The translations under genes were made by a program, and so were the position numbers. DNA of 64,000 nucleotides from Acetivibrio cellulolyticus CD2. Its GTDB lineage: Bacteria; Bacillota; Clostridia; Acetivibrionales; Acetivibrionaceae. Each line of letters starts with the position of its first letter. Position 1 is the first letter of the stretch. A model generated the notes under the pieces. It was not told the DNA's origin. It ran no database searches and saw only the letters and a list, made by a program, of their open reading frames with translations. Location: assembly GCF_000179595.2 (NCBI RefSeq), contig NZ_JH556659.1, forward strand, positions 979 to 64,978. The letters run 5' to 3'. Shown here piece by piece: positions 26,009 to 33,872 of the stretch.

Positions 26009-26386
26009 AATTTCGTGAATTTGTAAGACTTTTTCTATTAAGCTCCTTTTATCTTTATCAACTATGGGTTTTACTATTTCCAGTGTTTTTACAATTCCTT
26101 CACTGTCAACTTGCCTGTTTGATTGCAGGTTCTTTAGGTGTTGCTTAAGATTTTTGTATGTATCCTGATAAACAGTGGTTCTTTCCAATCTGTCACTTAA
26201 TGAATTTCTGTGAGGTTCTGGAGAGTATTGAGCGATAACACTTAGCATTTGCATAAGAAGTTCAACATTACTTGTCTCCTGACGCTCTTCCGGGCCTTTT
26301 CTGTTTAGCGAATCCCGGGCATTTTTTATTTTATATGCAGCATTTATTCCATTTGTAATCTGTTCAAGTTTCTGGTATCTGTTCAT
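25997..26386 (-). CDS. Unknown helical cytoplasmic protein (129 aa)
   Basis: Not recognised. Charged, helical, no signal peptide or membrane segment; contains an MLSVIAQYSPEPHRNSL stretch in the middle. Start supported by GAGGAG 5 nt before the ATG. Overlaps the convergent neighbour's 3' end by 12 nt, so transcripts of the two are complementary there. Confidence 0.6.
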   Translation of the reverse strand: MNRYQKLEQITNGINAAYKIKNARDSLNRKGPEERQETSNVELLMQMLSVIAQYSPEPHRNSLSDRLERTTVYQDTYKNLKQHLKNLQSNRQVDSEGIVKTLEIVKPIVDKDKRSLIEKVLQIHEILKS

Positions 26387-26502
26387 ATCTGCTCCTCAAA
26401 TATAAATCTCTGGTTTTATATTATGTTAAATATGAAATTTTCGTTACAAATAATTATGTTATCGTATGGAATTTACTAGTATAAAGTTTTGTCGCAAAAA
26501 CA

Positions 26503-26531
26503 TTGAAATATGAAAAATAAACGCCTATAAT
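26503..26531 (+). promoter_or_regulatory. Sigma-A promoter of the homocysteine/sulfur operon
   Basis: TTGAAA (26503-26508), a 17-nt spacer and TATAAT (26526-26531). The predicted start near 26538 leaves a leader of only ~27 nt, too short for an S-box or other SAM riboswitch. Confidence 0.7.
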
Positions 26532-26564
26532 ATAGATTAATATTATAAAAGAGGAAGAGATACG

Positions 26565-27740
26565 ATGGGGTATAAAAGTTTTGATGAGATCAATGAAAAG
26601 ATAAAAAGTGGCAAGGCTGTAGTTGCTACAGCTGACGAAATCATAGATATTGTAGCTGAAAAGGGTGTAAAGCAGGCAGCAAAAGAGGTTGATGTAGTTA
26701 CCACTGCAACTTTTGGTCCTATGTGTTCTAGTGGAGCATTCATTAATTTCGGGCATGCAGATCCCCCAATAAGAATGGCAAAGGTTTGGCTAAATGATGT
26801 ACCCGCGTATGCAGGTATAGCGGCAGTTGATGCATACATTGGAGCTACTGAGGTTTCGGAAACCATGGCAAGTACCTATGGTGGAGCTCACGTAATTGAA
26901 GATTTGATAGCTGGAAAAGATATAAAGCTTTATGCAGAAAGCCATGGTACGGATTGCTATCCGAGAAAAGACATAACAACTTACATTAATAAGTCAAATA
27001 TAAACCAGGCATACATGTTTAATCCTAGAAATGCCTACCAGAACTATTCAGCTGCTACGAATATGTCTGATAAAACTATATATACTTACATGGGAACACT
27101 TCTTCCGAATTGCGGTAATGTTACTTACAGTACATCAGGACAACTAAGCCCACTGCTCAATGACCCGAACTATAGAACCATTGGTATTGGAACAAGGGTT
27201 TTTATTGGTGGTGCGCAGGGTTATGTAGCCTGGGAGGGTACTCAGCATAACCCTGGGCAGAAGAGAAGCGAAAATGGAGTTCCTATGGGTGGTGCAGGAA
27301 CATTGGCACTGATTGGTGATATAAAGCAGATGGATACAAGATTTGTAAGAGCGGCAATATTCGAAAAGTACGGTATTTCTTTGTTTGTAGGAGTTGGTAT
27401 ACCTATACCGATTCTGGATGAAGAAATGTTAATTCAGACTGCTGTAAGAGATAAAGATATATTTACAAATATTTATGACTACAGTGTGCCTTCTAGATCT
27501 AGGCCGGTATTGAGAACTGTTTCTTATGAGGAGCTTAGAAGCGGGTTTGTTGAATTGAAAGGAAGAAAGGTTTCTACAGCGCCTATGTCAAGCCTTAAAA
27601 AGGCAAGGGAGATTGCAGAACTCTTAAAGCAGCAGGTTAAAAATGGAGAATTCCTTATTTCGCAGCCGGTTGCATCGCTTCCTATGGAAAACAAACCTAA
27701 TAGTCTTGAGGTTAGGGGGCCTGAAAATGAAAAAGATTAA
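26565..27740 (+). CDS. Homocysteine biosynthesis protein (HcyBio/DUF39, 391 aa)
   Basis: Member of the DUF39/HcyBio family (COG1900), recognised from the N-terminus (SFDEINEKIKSGKAVVATADE), FGPMCSSGAFINFGHADPPIRM and GTRVFIGGAQGYVAWEGTQHNPG. In methanogens the homologue works with a NIL-domain ferredoxin to make homocysteine from aspartate semialdehyde and sulfide, bypassing O-acylhomoserine. The same pairing is conserved here: the ferredoxin gene overlaps this one by 14 nt and a UPF0280 gene follows. The conserved Cys in PMCSSG is a candidate sulfur carrier. Most members have about 370-400 residues. Ribosome binding site GAGGAAGAG. Confidence 0.9.
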   Translation: MGYKSFDEINEKIKSGKAVVATADEIIDIVAEKGVKQAAKEVDVVTTATFGPMCSSGAFINFGHADPPIRMAKVWLNDVPAYAGIAAVDAYIGATEVSETMASTYGGAHVIEDLIAGKDIKLYAESHGTDCYPRKDITTYINKSNINQAYMFNPRNAYQNYSAATNMSDKTIYTYMGTLLPNCGNVTYSTSGQLSPLLNDPNYRTIGIGTRVFIGGAQGYVAWEGTQHNPGQKRSENGVPMGGAGTLALIGDIKQMDTRFVRAAIFEKYGISLFVGVGIPIPILDEEMLIQTAVRDKDIFTNIYDYSVPSRSRPVLRTVSYEELRSGFVELKGRKVSTAPMSSLKKAREIAELLKQQVKNGEFLISQPVASLPMENKPNSLEVRGPENEKD

Positions 27741-28134
27741 AGTATCGTTGTTTTATCCTGCCTCGGAGGTTACAAAGCCTATAACTTATCACCTTATTAA
27801 GGATTTTGACCTTCAGGTTAACATTCTTCATGCCGATATCAGCTTGAACAAGGTGGGGAAACTTGTCATTGATATAATTGGAGAGGATTGTAATATAGAA
27901 AATGGTCTTAAATATATAGAAGAACAAGGAATACAATACAAACTGTTTACAAAGAGTATAATATGGCAGGAAAATGACTGTGTGCACTGTGGAGCATGTA
28001 CAGCAGTGTGCCCATCCGGAGCACTTCAAATGGATAGACTGAACTGGGAACTTACTTTTGATAAGGAAAAATGTATGGTTTGCGAGCTTTGTGTAAAGGC
28101 TTGTCCTCTTAAGGTTATGTGTGTGTCTATATGA
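27727..28134 (+). CDS. NIL-domain plus 2x[4Fe-4S] ferredoxin (135 aa)
   Basis: The NIL domain at residues ~1-75 (VSLFYPASEVTKPITYHLIKDFDLQVNILHADIS) is followed by two [4Fe-4S] motifs, CVHCGACTAVCPSGAL and CMVCELCVKACPLKVM (CxxCxxCxxxCP each). It probably delivers reducing power to, or forms a complex with, the HcyBio protein for homocysteine synthesis. The ATG at 27727 lies inside the end of the upstream gene with an AGGGGG site, so the two are translationally coupled. An upstream in-frame ATG would fuse 28 residues unrelated to the domain. Confidence 0.9.
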   Translation: MKKIKVSLFYPASEVTKPITYHLIKDFDLQVNILHADISLNKVGKLVIDIIGEDCNIENGLKYIEEQGIQYKLFTKSIIWQENDCVHCGACTAVCPSGALQMDRLNWELTFDKEKCMVCELCVKACPLKVMCVSI

Positions 28135-28155
28135 CTTTTGTATTCAGGAGATTTT

Positions 28156-28878
28156 ATGTACGAGGAAAGAGTTTATAGAGATTTGTTCAAAGGCGTCAAT
28201 TTGAAGTTTTTTGACGTGTGTATTGAAGAAACCGATTTGATGATAGGTGCAACAAAAGAGCTTTATAATGAAGCTCTTTTGTTGGTTAAGAAATACAGGT
28301 CAACTCTAAAAGATTATATCAAAGAAAATCCAGAGTTTTTAACAAGCCTTGTACCATTAGAACCTGCCAATAATGCACCTTATATTGTAAAAAGAATGTG
28401 TGATTCAACAGCACAAGCAGGAGTAGGACCGATGGCAGCTGTTGCAGGGGCTGTTAGCGAACTTGTAGGACTTGAACTTCTAAAGTTTTCTGATGAAATT
28501 ATTGTTGAAAATGGTGGCGATATTTTTATTAAGACCAACTCAAAAAGAAAAGTTGGCATATATGCAGGTAAATCGCCTTTAAGTGAGAAAATTGCCATTG
28601 AAATAGTTCCTGAAAGGACTCCAATGGGGATATGCACTTCCTCCGGAACGGTTGGACATTCGCTTAGCTTTGGCAAAGCAGATGCAGCTGTTATTATGGC
28701 GAGGGATACTTTTTTGTCTGATGCTGTTGCTACCGCAACGGGTAATAGAGTTAAAGAAGCTGGTGACATTGAAAGTGCAATAGAATTTGCATCGGGAATT
28801 AAAGGCGTGGAAGGTGTGTTGATTATAGTTGGGGACAAGATTGGTGCATGGGGAGATATAAAACTTACAAGTTTTTGA
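28156..28878 (+). CDS. UPF0280 (ApbE-like, COG2122) family protein (240 aa)
   Basis: Matches UPF0280: YRDLFKGVNLKFFDVCIEETDLMIGA, then MCDSTAQAGVGPMAAVAGAVSELVG and GGDIFIKT, which are distantly related to the flavin transferase ApbE. In methanogens a UPF0280 protein has been linked, as I recall, to the same sulfide-dependent homocysteine route as HcyBio, and the gene order here supports that. I chose ATG 28156, preceded by CAGGAG, over a TTG at 28138. Third gene of the operon. Confidence 0.88.
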   Translation: MYEERVYRDLFKGVNLKFFDVCIEETDLMIGATKELYNEALLLVKKYRSTLKDYIKENPEFLTSLVPLEPANNAPYIVKRMCDSTAQAGVGPMAAVAGAVSELVGLELLKFSDEIIVENGGDIFIKTNSKRKVGIYAGKSPLSEKIAIEIVPERTPMGICTSSGTVGHSLSFGKADAAVIMARDTFLSDAVATATGNRVKEAGDIESAIEFASGIKGVEGVLIIVGDKIGAWGDIKLTSF

Positions 28879-28917
28879 GAATAAGTCTGCTATTATTAAC
28901 AAAGGAGGAATAGCATC

Positions 28918-29475
28918 ATGTTATACAGGTATTTTGTTGGTAAGGGCGAAGTAAATATCGAAAGTATTGAAAAAATGTATGATTTGTACCGAAAAGGTAT
29001 GATCAACCCTACAAGCAAGTTGTATGATGTTGGCAACAATGTATATGTTACAGCAGCTGAAATACCTGAATTCAATGATGTTTTCCAGGGGAATTACTCA
29101 AAAGAAGGAAAATTGGTAAAAATGATAAGATACATAAGTTCATTTATTATATTTTTGCTGGTTTTACTGATTAGTATGTTGAGTGCTTTTTTTCATTTGG
29201 GAATTAAGGAAATAGAGAAGAATACTACGTATTTTTTTATAAATATGCTGGGAACTTTTATAGGTGTGGTTGCACTAATTGCGCTGGTCACATTTGTTTG
29301 TATAAAAGTAAGTAAAACATTCAATTCTTTTTTTATATTAGGTTTCAGTGTTTTATTTCTCATTATTTCAGTATGCATTTTGGTGAGTAGTATTGGATCA
29401 ATGAAGCATGAGAAGAACGACGAAAAGATATCATTATTACATTATTATGATGAACAATCGTATTTTGAATTATAA
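28918..29475 (+). CDS. Unknown membrane protein with N-terminal soluble domain (185 aa)
   Basis: Residues 1 to about 65 form a small domain (LYRYFVGKGEVNIESIEKMYDLYRKG) that recalls the GYF_2-type modules placed before membrane segments, but this is tentative. Three membrane helices follow (~72-95, ~107-130, ~137-160) and a charged tail. Strong AAAGGAGG site. It sits 39 nt behind UPF0280 on the same strand and may be co-transcribed. Confidence 0.6.
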   Translation: MLYRYFVGKGEVNIESIEKMYDLYRKGMINPTSKLYDVGNNVYVTAAEIPEFNDVFQGNYSKEGKLVKMIRYISSFIIFLLVLLISMLSAFFHLGIKEIEKNTTYFFINMLGTFIGVVALIALVTFVCIKVSKTFNSFFILGFSVLFLIISVCILVSSIGSMKHEKNDEKISLLHYYDEQSYFEL

Positions 29476-29495
29476 ATTATAAAGGAGTGAGTTTT

Positions 29496-29825
29496 ACGCT
29501 TCCAATAATATTGCTTGTAATATCAAATATATTTATGACTTTTGCCTGGTATGGGCATTTGAGGTATAAAAGTACTGCATTACCCATAGTTATAGTTGTG
29601 AGCTGGCTTATCGCTTTTGTAGAGTATTGTTTTCAGGTGCCTGCAAATAGAATTGGGAGTTCTTACTATACAGCGACTCAACTTAAGATCATTCAGGAAG
29701 TTATATCCCTGTCTGTGTTTGCGGTATTCTCTGTTTTGTATCTTAAAGAAAGCTTTAGATGGAACTATCTGGTTTCATTCGCTTTCATTTTGGGAGCAGT
29801 ATTTTTTGCCTTCAAAAAGTGGTAA
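29496..29825 (+). CDS. DUF486 (DMT-type) small membrane protein, apparent ACG start (109 aa)
   Basis: Four-helix small membrane protein of the DUF486 family, recognised by SNIFMTFAWYGHLRYKS, EYCFQVPANRIG and LKIIQEVISLSVFAVFSVLYL. The start is odd. The only ordinary candidate, GTG at 29487, overlaps its own AAAGGAG ribosome binding site and cannot be used well. ACG at 29496 lies 8 nt after that site, and starting there puts 9 residues before SNIF, as I recall for relatives. So either a non-canonical ACG start is used, or an ancestral ATG has mutated (or been misread). Function unknown. Confidence 0.75.
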   Translation, partial: TLPIILLVISNIFMTFAWYGHLRYKSTALPIVIVVSWLIAFVEYCFQVPANRIGSSYYTATQLKIIQEVISLSVFAVFSVLYLKESFRWNYLVSFAFILGAVFFAFKKW

Positions 29826-29886
29826 GAAACTTTGTAAAAAATTTAACAAAAAAATCTCTTTTTTTATCTCGACATATTAATAATTA

Positions 29887-29895
29887 TGGTATAAT
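29887..29895 (+). promoter_or_regulatory. Extended -10 promoter of the IscU-like/GGGtGRT operon
   Basis: TGGTATAAT is an extended -10 element (TGn-TATAAT). The -35 match (TCGACA) is spaced poorly. The predicted start around 29902 leaves a ~130-nt leader that includes two inverted repeats. Confidence 0.6.
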
Positions 29896-29921
29896 GTTAT
29901 CTGAAACTTTTTGATGATTTT

Positions 29922-29974
29922 AACGCAAGCTTTAAAAGTTGTGCTTTTAAGTCTTGCGTTAGCCCAATATTGGG
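29922..29974 (+). promoter_or_regulatory. Structured 5' leader of the IscU-like/GGGtGRT operon
   Basis: AACGCAAG (29922-29929) pairs with CTTGCGTT (29953-29960), with a further inner TTTAAAAG/CTTTTAA pairing. It is followed by the perfect palindrome CCCAATATTGGG (29963-29974). No T-run follows, so this is not a simple terminator. It may be a cis-regulatory RNA or a protein-binding site. I do not recognise a known riboswitch class. Confidence 0.5.
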
Positions 29975-30034
29975 TTAAAATAAATCAGCTTATAATGTAA
30001 GTAAAACTATATTTGTGAAGGGGGATAAAGATTC

Positions 30035-30727
30035 ATGAATTATTCACATGAAGTGGAAGGAATGATTTGTGTTAAAAAAGGACCAAATCATGGACCGGCC
30101 CCAATTCCTGAAGAGGGAAAATGGGTCAGGTCAAAGGAAGTAACTGATATATCAGGTTTGTCACACGGTATTGGCTGGTGTGCTCCGCAGCAGGGTTGCT
30201 GTAAGCTTACCTTGAACGTTAAGAAGGGTATAATCGAAGAAGCTCTTGTTGAAACTCTTGGATGTTCAGGTATGACACACTCAGCAGCAATGGCAGCTGA
30301 AATCCTTGGAGGAAAGACAATTCTTGAAGCTTTGAATACTGACCTTGTTTGTGACGCTATAAACGTTGCAATGAGAGAAATATTCAAACAGCTTGTATAC
30401 GGTAGAACTCAGACTGCATTCTCAGAAGGCGGACTCCCAATTGGAGCAGGTCTTGAAGATCTTGGTAAAGGACTTCGTTCCCAGGTTGGAACAATGTTCG
30501 GAACTAAGGATAAGGGTGTAAGATACCTTGAAATGGCTGAAGGTTATGTATTGGGTATCGGACTTGATGCAGAGAGCGAAGTTATAGGTTATAAATTTGT
30601 TCATCTTGGAAAGATGATGGAAGCTATCAGAAAGGGTGTTGACCCTAAGGAAGCTTATGAAAAGAACGTTGGAACATATGGAAGATTTGATGAAGCCGTA
30701 AAAGTAATAGATCCAAGGAAAGAATAA
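30035..30727 (+). CDS. Iron-sulfur scaffold (IscU/NifU-like) protein paired with GGGtGRT (230 aa)
   Basis: Residues ~45-145 resemble the NifU/IscU scaffold fold: IGWCAPQQGCCKLTL, then ALVETLGCSGMTHSAAMAAEILGGKTILEAL, the usual position of the assembly cysteines. The remaining ~80 residues are special to this family. It is the usual genomic partner of the GGGtGRT protein, whose gene follows after 27 nt. Their joint role is not established to my knowledge; iron-sulfur or related metal-centre handling is the inference. Ribosome binding site AAGGGGG. Confidence 0.85.
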   Translation: MNYSHEVEGMICVKKGPNHGPAPIPEEGKWVRSKEVTDISGLSHGIGWCAPQQGCCKLTLNVKKGIIEEALVETLGCSGMTHSAAMAAEILGGKTILEALNTDLVCDAINVAMREIFKQLVYGRTQTAFSEGGLPIGAGLEDLGKGLRSQVGTMFGTKDKGVRYLEMAEGYVLGIGLDAESEVIGYKFVHLGKMMEAIRKGVDPKEAYEKNVGTYGRFDEAVKVIDPRKE

Positions 30728-30754
30728 TATTATTGCGAAGAGAGGTGAGTTAAC

Positions 30755-31753
30755 GTGATTAGATTTGAAGGTTATGAAAGAAGAATAGATGGATTAAATA
30801 AATGCTTGGCTGAGTATGGTTTCAAAGACCTTGAAGAGGTTAGAGATCTTTGCTTATCCAAAGGAATAGATGTTGATAAGATAGTTAAGGGCGTACAGCC
30901 AATAGCTTTTGAAAATGCAGTATGGGCATATACTTTAGGTTGTGCTATAGCTTTGAAAAAGGGTATAAAGAATGCTGCTGATGCAGCTGAAACTATCGGA
31001 ATAGGCTTACAGGCTTTCTGTATCCCAGGTTCTGTTGCAGATAGCAGAAAAGTTGGTATAGGACATGGTAACCTTGGTGCAATGCTATTAAGAGAAGAAA
31101 CAAAATGCTTCTGCTTCTTAGCAGGCCATGAATCCTTTGCAGCTGCAGAAGGTGCTATAGGTATAGCAAAGACTGCAAACAAAGTTAGAAAAGAACCATT
31201 AAAGGTTATCCTTAATGGACTTGGTAAGGATGCAGCTTACATAATCTCAAGAATAAACGGTTTCACATATGTGAAAACTGAATATGATTACTATACAGGA
31301 GATTTGAAAGTTGCTGAAGAAAGAGCCTTCTCAAAAGGTGATAAGTCAAAAGTTAGAGTGTTTGGTGCTGACGATGTAAATGAGGGTGTTGCTATAATGG
31401 CTATGGAAAAAGTTGACGTTTCTATCACTGGGAATTCAACTAACCCAACAAGATTCCAGCATCTAGTTGCAGGTACATATAAGAAATGGGCCGGTGAAAA
31501 CGGTAAGAAGTATTTCTCAGTTGCATCAGGTGGTGGAACAGGTAGAACACTTCACCCTGATAACATGGGTGCAGGTCCTGCTTCCTATGGTTTAACAGAC
31601 TCAATGGGAAGAATGCACGGAGATGCTCAGTTTGCAGGTTCATCTTCAGTTCCTGCTCACGTTGAAATGATGGGATTGATAGGTATGGGTAACAATCCTA
31701 TGGTTGGAGCAACAGTTGCAGTAGCCGTTGCAATTGAAGAAGCAAGCAAATAA
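30755..31753 (+). CDS. GGGtGRT family protein (332 aa)
   Basis: Named for the motif GGGTGRT, seen here in SVASGGGTGRTLHPDNMG near residue 260. Other conserved parts are AYTLGCAIALKKG, CFLAGHESFAAAEGAIGIAK and the Gly-rich C-terminus (GLIGMGNNPMVGATVAVAVA). Soluble, no known catalytic motif. It always seems to accompany the IscU-like protein upstream, as it does here. Function unknown. Ribosome binding site GAGAGGTGAG. A strong terminator follows. Confidence 0.88.
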   Translation: MIRFEGYERRIDGLNKCLAEYGFKDLEEVRDLCLSKGIDVDKIVKGVQPIAFENAVWAYTLGCAIALKKGIKNAADAAETIGIGLQAFCIPGSVADSRKVGIGHGNLGAMLLREETKCFCFLAGHESFAAAEGAIGIAKTANKVRKEPLKVILNGLGKDAAYIISRINGFTYVKTEYDYYTGDLKVAEERAFSKGDKSKVRVFGADDVNEGVAIMAMEKVDVSITGNSTNPTRFQHLVAGTYKKWAGENGKKYFSVASGGGTGRTLHPDNMGAGPASYGLTDSMGRMHGDAQFAGSSSVPAHVEMMGLIGMGNNPMVGATVAVAVAIEEASK

Positions 31754-31772
31754 TTAAAAAAGTAAGATAAAG

Positions 31773-31806
31773 AAAGCTGCTGCAGGTTACCTGACAGCAG
31801 CTTTTT
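31773..31806 (+). terminator. Terminator of the GGGtGRT operon
   Basis: AAAGCTGCTG and CAGCAGCTTT form a 10-bp perfect stem followed by TTTTTG, 20 nt after the stop codon. Confidence 0.9.
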
Positions 31807-31844
31807 GTATCACTTTTAATTATGTGCAAATGCAGCAAAAAGAT

Positions 31845-32762
31845 CTATTTAACAAGCTTTATTCCGTAAGTGCCATAGTCATTTATGTCCGGAGATGTTT
31901 CGCCGTCTGCATGGTATGTTATGAACCTTCCGATAATATCGGCTTGGCCGCCTGAATTTACTGCTCCTTCAAGAAAAAAGGTTGCAAAACCTACAACGTC
32001 TACATATTTCTTACCATTGACATATAGAGTGTTTACAACAGGAATAAATATTATTCTTGAGCAATTCTTATTGTAATAGTTATAAGTACATGGAGGAGTG
32101 TGGTTACATCTGGAGACCAATGTTTGGATAGAAGTAAATGTTTTTTGAGCAATAACTCCTGTTTCAGTAGGTATTTTATCTCCTACTCTTATTGTACCGC
32201 TATAACCATTTAGCAGATTGTCTTCGTAAGTTGAACCGCCGTTGCCTCCAAGGGCAATAGCTGCATAATTACCGTTGTAACCGTCGCTGGCGCCTTCCTT
32301 TAAAACATATATATTTCCGTAGACAAAGGTCTGCTTTATAACCGCAATTGGTCTGCACCCGTTTAAGGCAGAGATATTCTCGACCTTTGCCTTAGCTGTT
32401 GCTATCACATCCTGGGAATTGTTTCCGAAAACCTTTGCAAAATTGTTTTCTACTGTTTTACTGCTTGTAACTTTAACGGAGCGTTCAGATTCATTAACGA
32501 TTATAGTTGATTCATTCAGTCCACTGTTGTTTTTGGCTATGTAGTTATTAACTACATTGTTGGTATTGGAGACATTGGTTACCAATTCCTGAGCTCCAGC
32601 AAGGGCAGCTGCGTCCACTGTGTTTGAAAGCTTGGCTTTTTCAAAGGCAATTACTCCAACATCGACCGATAGTGCTGCAAATGCTACTATAACAGTTAGT
32701 ATGATTGCAAAAAATACAAACGTTGTTCCTTTTTTGCTTTTAAATAGTGATGGTATATTCAT
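31845..32762 (-). CDS. TadG-like (Flp pilus-type) secreted membrane protein (305 aa)
   Basis: The N-terminus (KKGTTFVFFAIILTVIVAFAALSVDVGVIAFEKAKLSNTVDAAALAGAQEL) is the Tad/TadG-like single-helix prepilin-type domain of Flp pilus systems; the rest (~60-305) is an exported beta-rich domain with two cysteine pairs (RCNHTPPC, NKNC). No other tad genes are in the window, so it is an orphan and its partner machinery must be elsewhere. Start supported by GGAGG. Its role here (pilus, adhesion or surface display) is unknown. Confidence 0.8.
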   Translation of the reverse strand: MNIPSLFKSKKGTTFVFFAIILTVIVAFAALSVDVGVIAFEKAKLSNTVDAAALAGAQELVTNVSNTNNVVNNYIAKNNSGLNESTIIVNESERSVKVTSSKTVENNFAKVFGNNSQDVIATAKAKVENISALNGCRPIAVIKQTFVYGNIYVLKEGASDGYNGNYAAIALGGNGGSTYEDNLLNGYSGTIRVGDKIPTETGVIAQKTFTSIQTLVSRCNHTPPCTYNYYNKNCSRIIFIPVVNTLYVNGKKYVDVVGFATFFLEGAVNSGGQADIIGRFITYHADGETSPDINDYGTYGIKLVK

Positions 32763-33034
32763 AACTAAAACCTCCTGCTAATCCTTATTATATAATTCGA
32801 GGGGAATATAAAAAAATACTTCTATTTTTATAGGTCGGTAGACTTAAATTGGCATAGGTAATATTAATCAATTTTTTGTTATACGTTTTGTACTGATTAT
32901 TCTTTAAGAAAACTGGCTATAAAATTTACAGGAGTTATTAAATTTCATTTATTTTTTAAACTTTTTTTAAAGTTTTATAGTATAATTATTATCATGAATT
33001 TTAACATAGAGAAAATCTTGAAGGAGTATGCTAT

Positions 33035-33871
33035 ATGAGTGATATTGAGTTGCGTAAGGAATTGAATAAATCGAAGAGAATAGTAGTCAAGGTTGGTACT
33101 TCTACGCTGACATATGAAAATGGTAGGATAAATTTTACCAGGATTGACAAACTCGTAAGGGTATTGGCTGATCTTGCAAATCAGGGGAAGGAAGTTGTGT
33201 TGGTCACTTCTGGAGCTATCGGGGTTGGAGTAAGCAAGCTTAAGCTGCAAAGCAAGCCAAAGACGTTGAGGGAGAAGCAAGCAGTTGCTGCTGTTGGGCA
33301 GCTTGAGCTTATGCATATATACGATAAGTTTTTTTCTGAATATGGGCATGTAGTTGGACAGATACTTCTTACGCGTGATGTGGTTGAAAACCATTCAGGA
33401 AGAGAGCATGTTATAAATACTTTTGAGACTTTGATTGAGAAAGGGATTATTCCGATTGTTAATGAGAACGATTCTGTGGCTGTCGATGAGATTGAATCAG
33501 GGGTTAACAGGGTTTTTGGAGATAATGATACTTTATCTGCCATAGTTGGAGAGCTTGTAAGTGCAGATCTACTCATAATATTATCGGATATTGACGGTTT
33601 CTATGACTCTGACCCTAGAAAAAACAGTAGTTCCAAGATGATATCGGTAATAAAGGAAATTACACCTGAGATAGAAAAGTGCGCCGGTGGTGTAGGCTCA
33701 GCAAGAGGAACAGGTGGAATGGTCACAAAACTTACGGCAGCAAAGATAGCAACAGCAGCTGGAATTGATATGGTAATTGCAAACGGTGTAGATCCGAACG
33801 TAATAATTGAGATTATTAACGGAGAAGATGTAGGTTCTGTATTTTTACATAAAGAGGGATCAAGGAAATAA
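33035..33871 (+). CDS. proB: Glutamate 5-kinase without PUA domain (278 aa)
   Basis: Phosphorylates glutamate at the start of proline synthesis. Amino acid kinase fold: VVKVGTSTLTYENGR and VLVTSGAIGVGVSKL bind ATP and substrate; GQILLTRDV, NENDSVA, FGDNDTLSAIV and the C-terminal GTGGMVTKLTAAKIA are glutamate 5-kinase hallmarks. It lacks the C-terminal PUA domain of the ~370-residue E. coli type, as is usual for many clostridial ProB. No proA follows. Instead the next gene is a response regulator starting 1 nt past the stop codon, an unusual link. Ribosome binding site GAAGGAG. Confidence 0.92.
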   Translation: MSDIELRKELNKSKRIVVKVGTSTLTYENGRINFTRIDKLVRVLADLANQGKEVVLVTSGAIGVGVSKLKLQSKPKTLREKQAVAAVGQLELMHIYDKFFSEYGHVVGQILLTRDVVENHSGREHVINTFETLIEKGIIPIVNENDSVAVDEIESGVNRVFGDNDTLSAIVGELVSADLLIILSDIDGFYDSDPRKNSSSKMISVIKEITPEIEKCAGGVGSARGTGGMVTKLTAAKIATAAGIDMVIANGVDPNVIIEIINGEDVGSVFLHKEGSRK

Positions 33872-33872
33872 T

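Noticed and set aside
26538-26564. Expected SAM riboswitch (S-box) before the homocysteine operon
   Set aside because: The predicted leader is only about 27 nt, and no S-box core motifs are seen.
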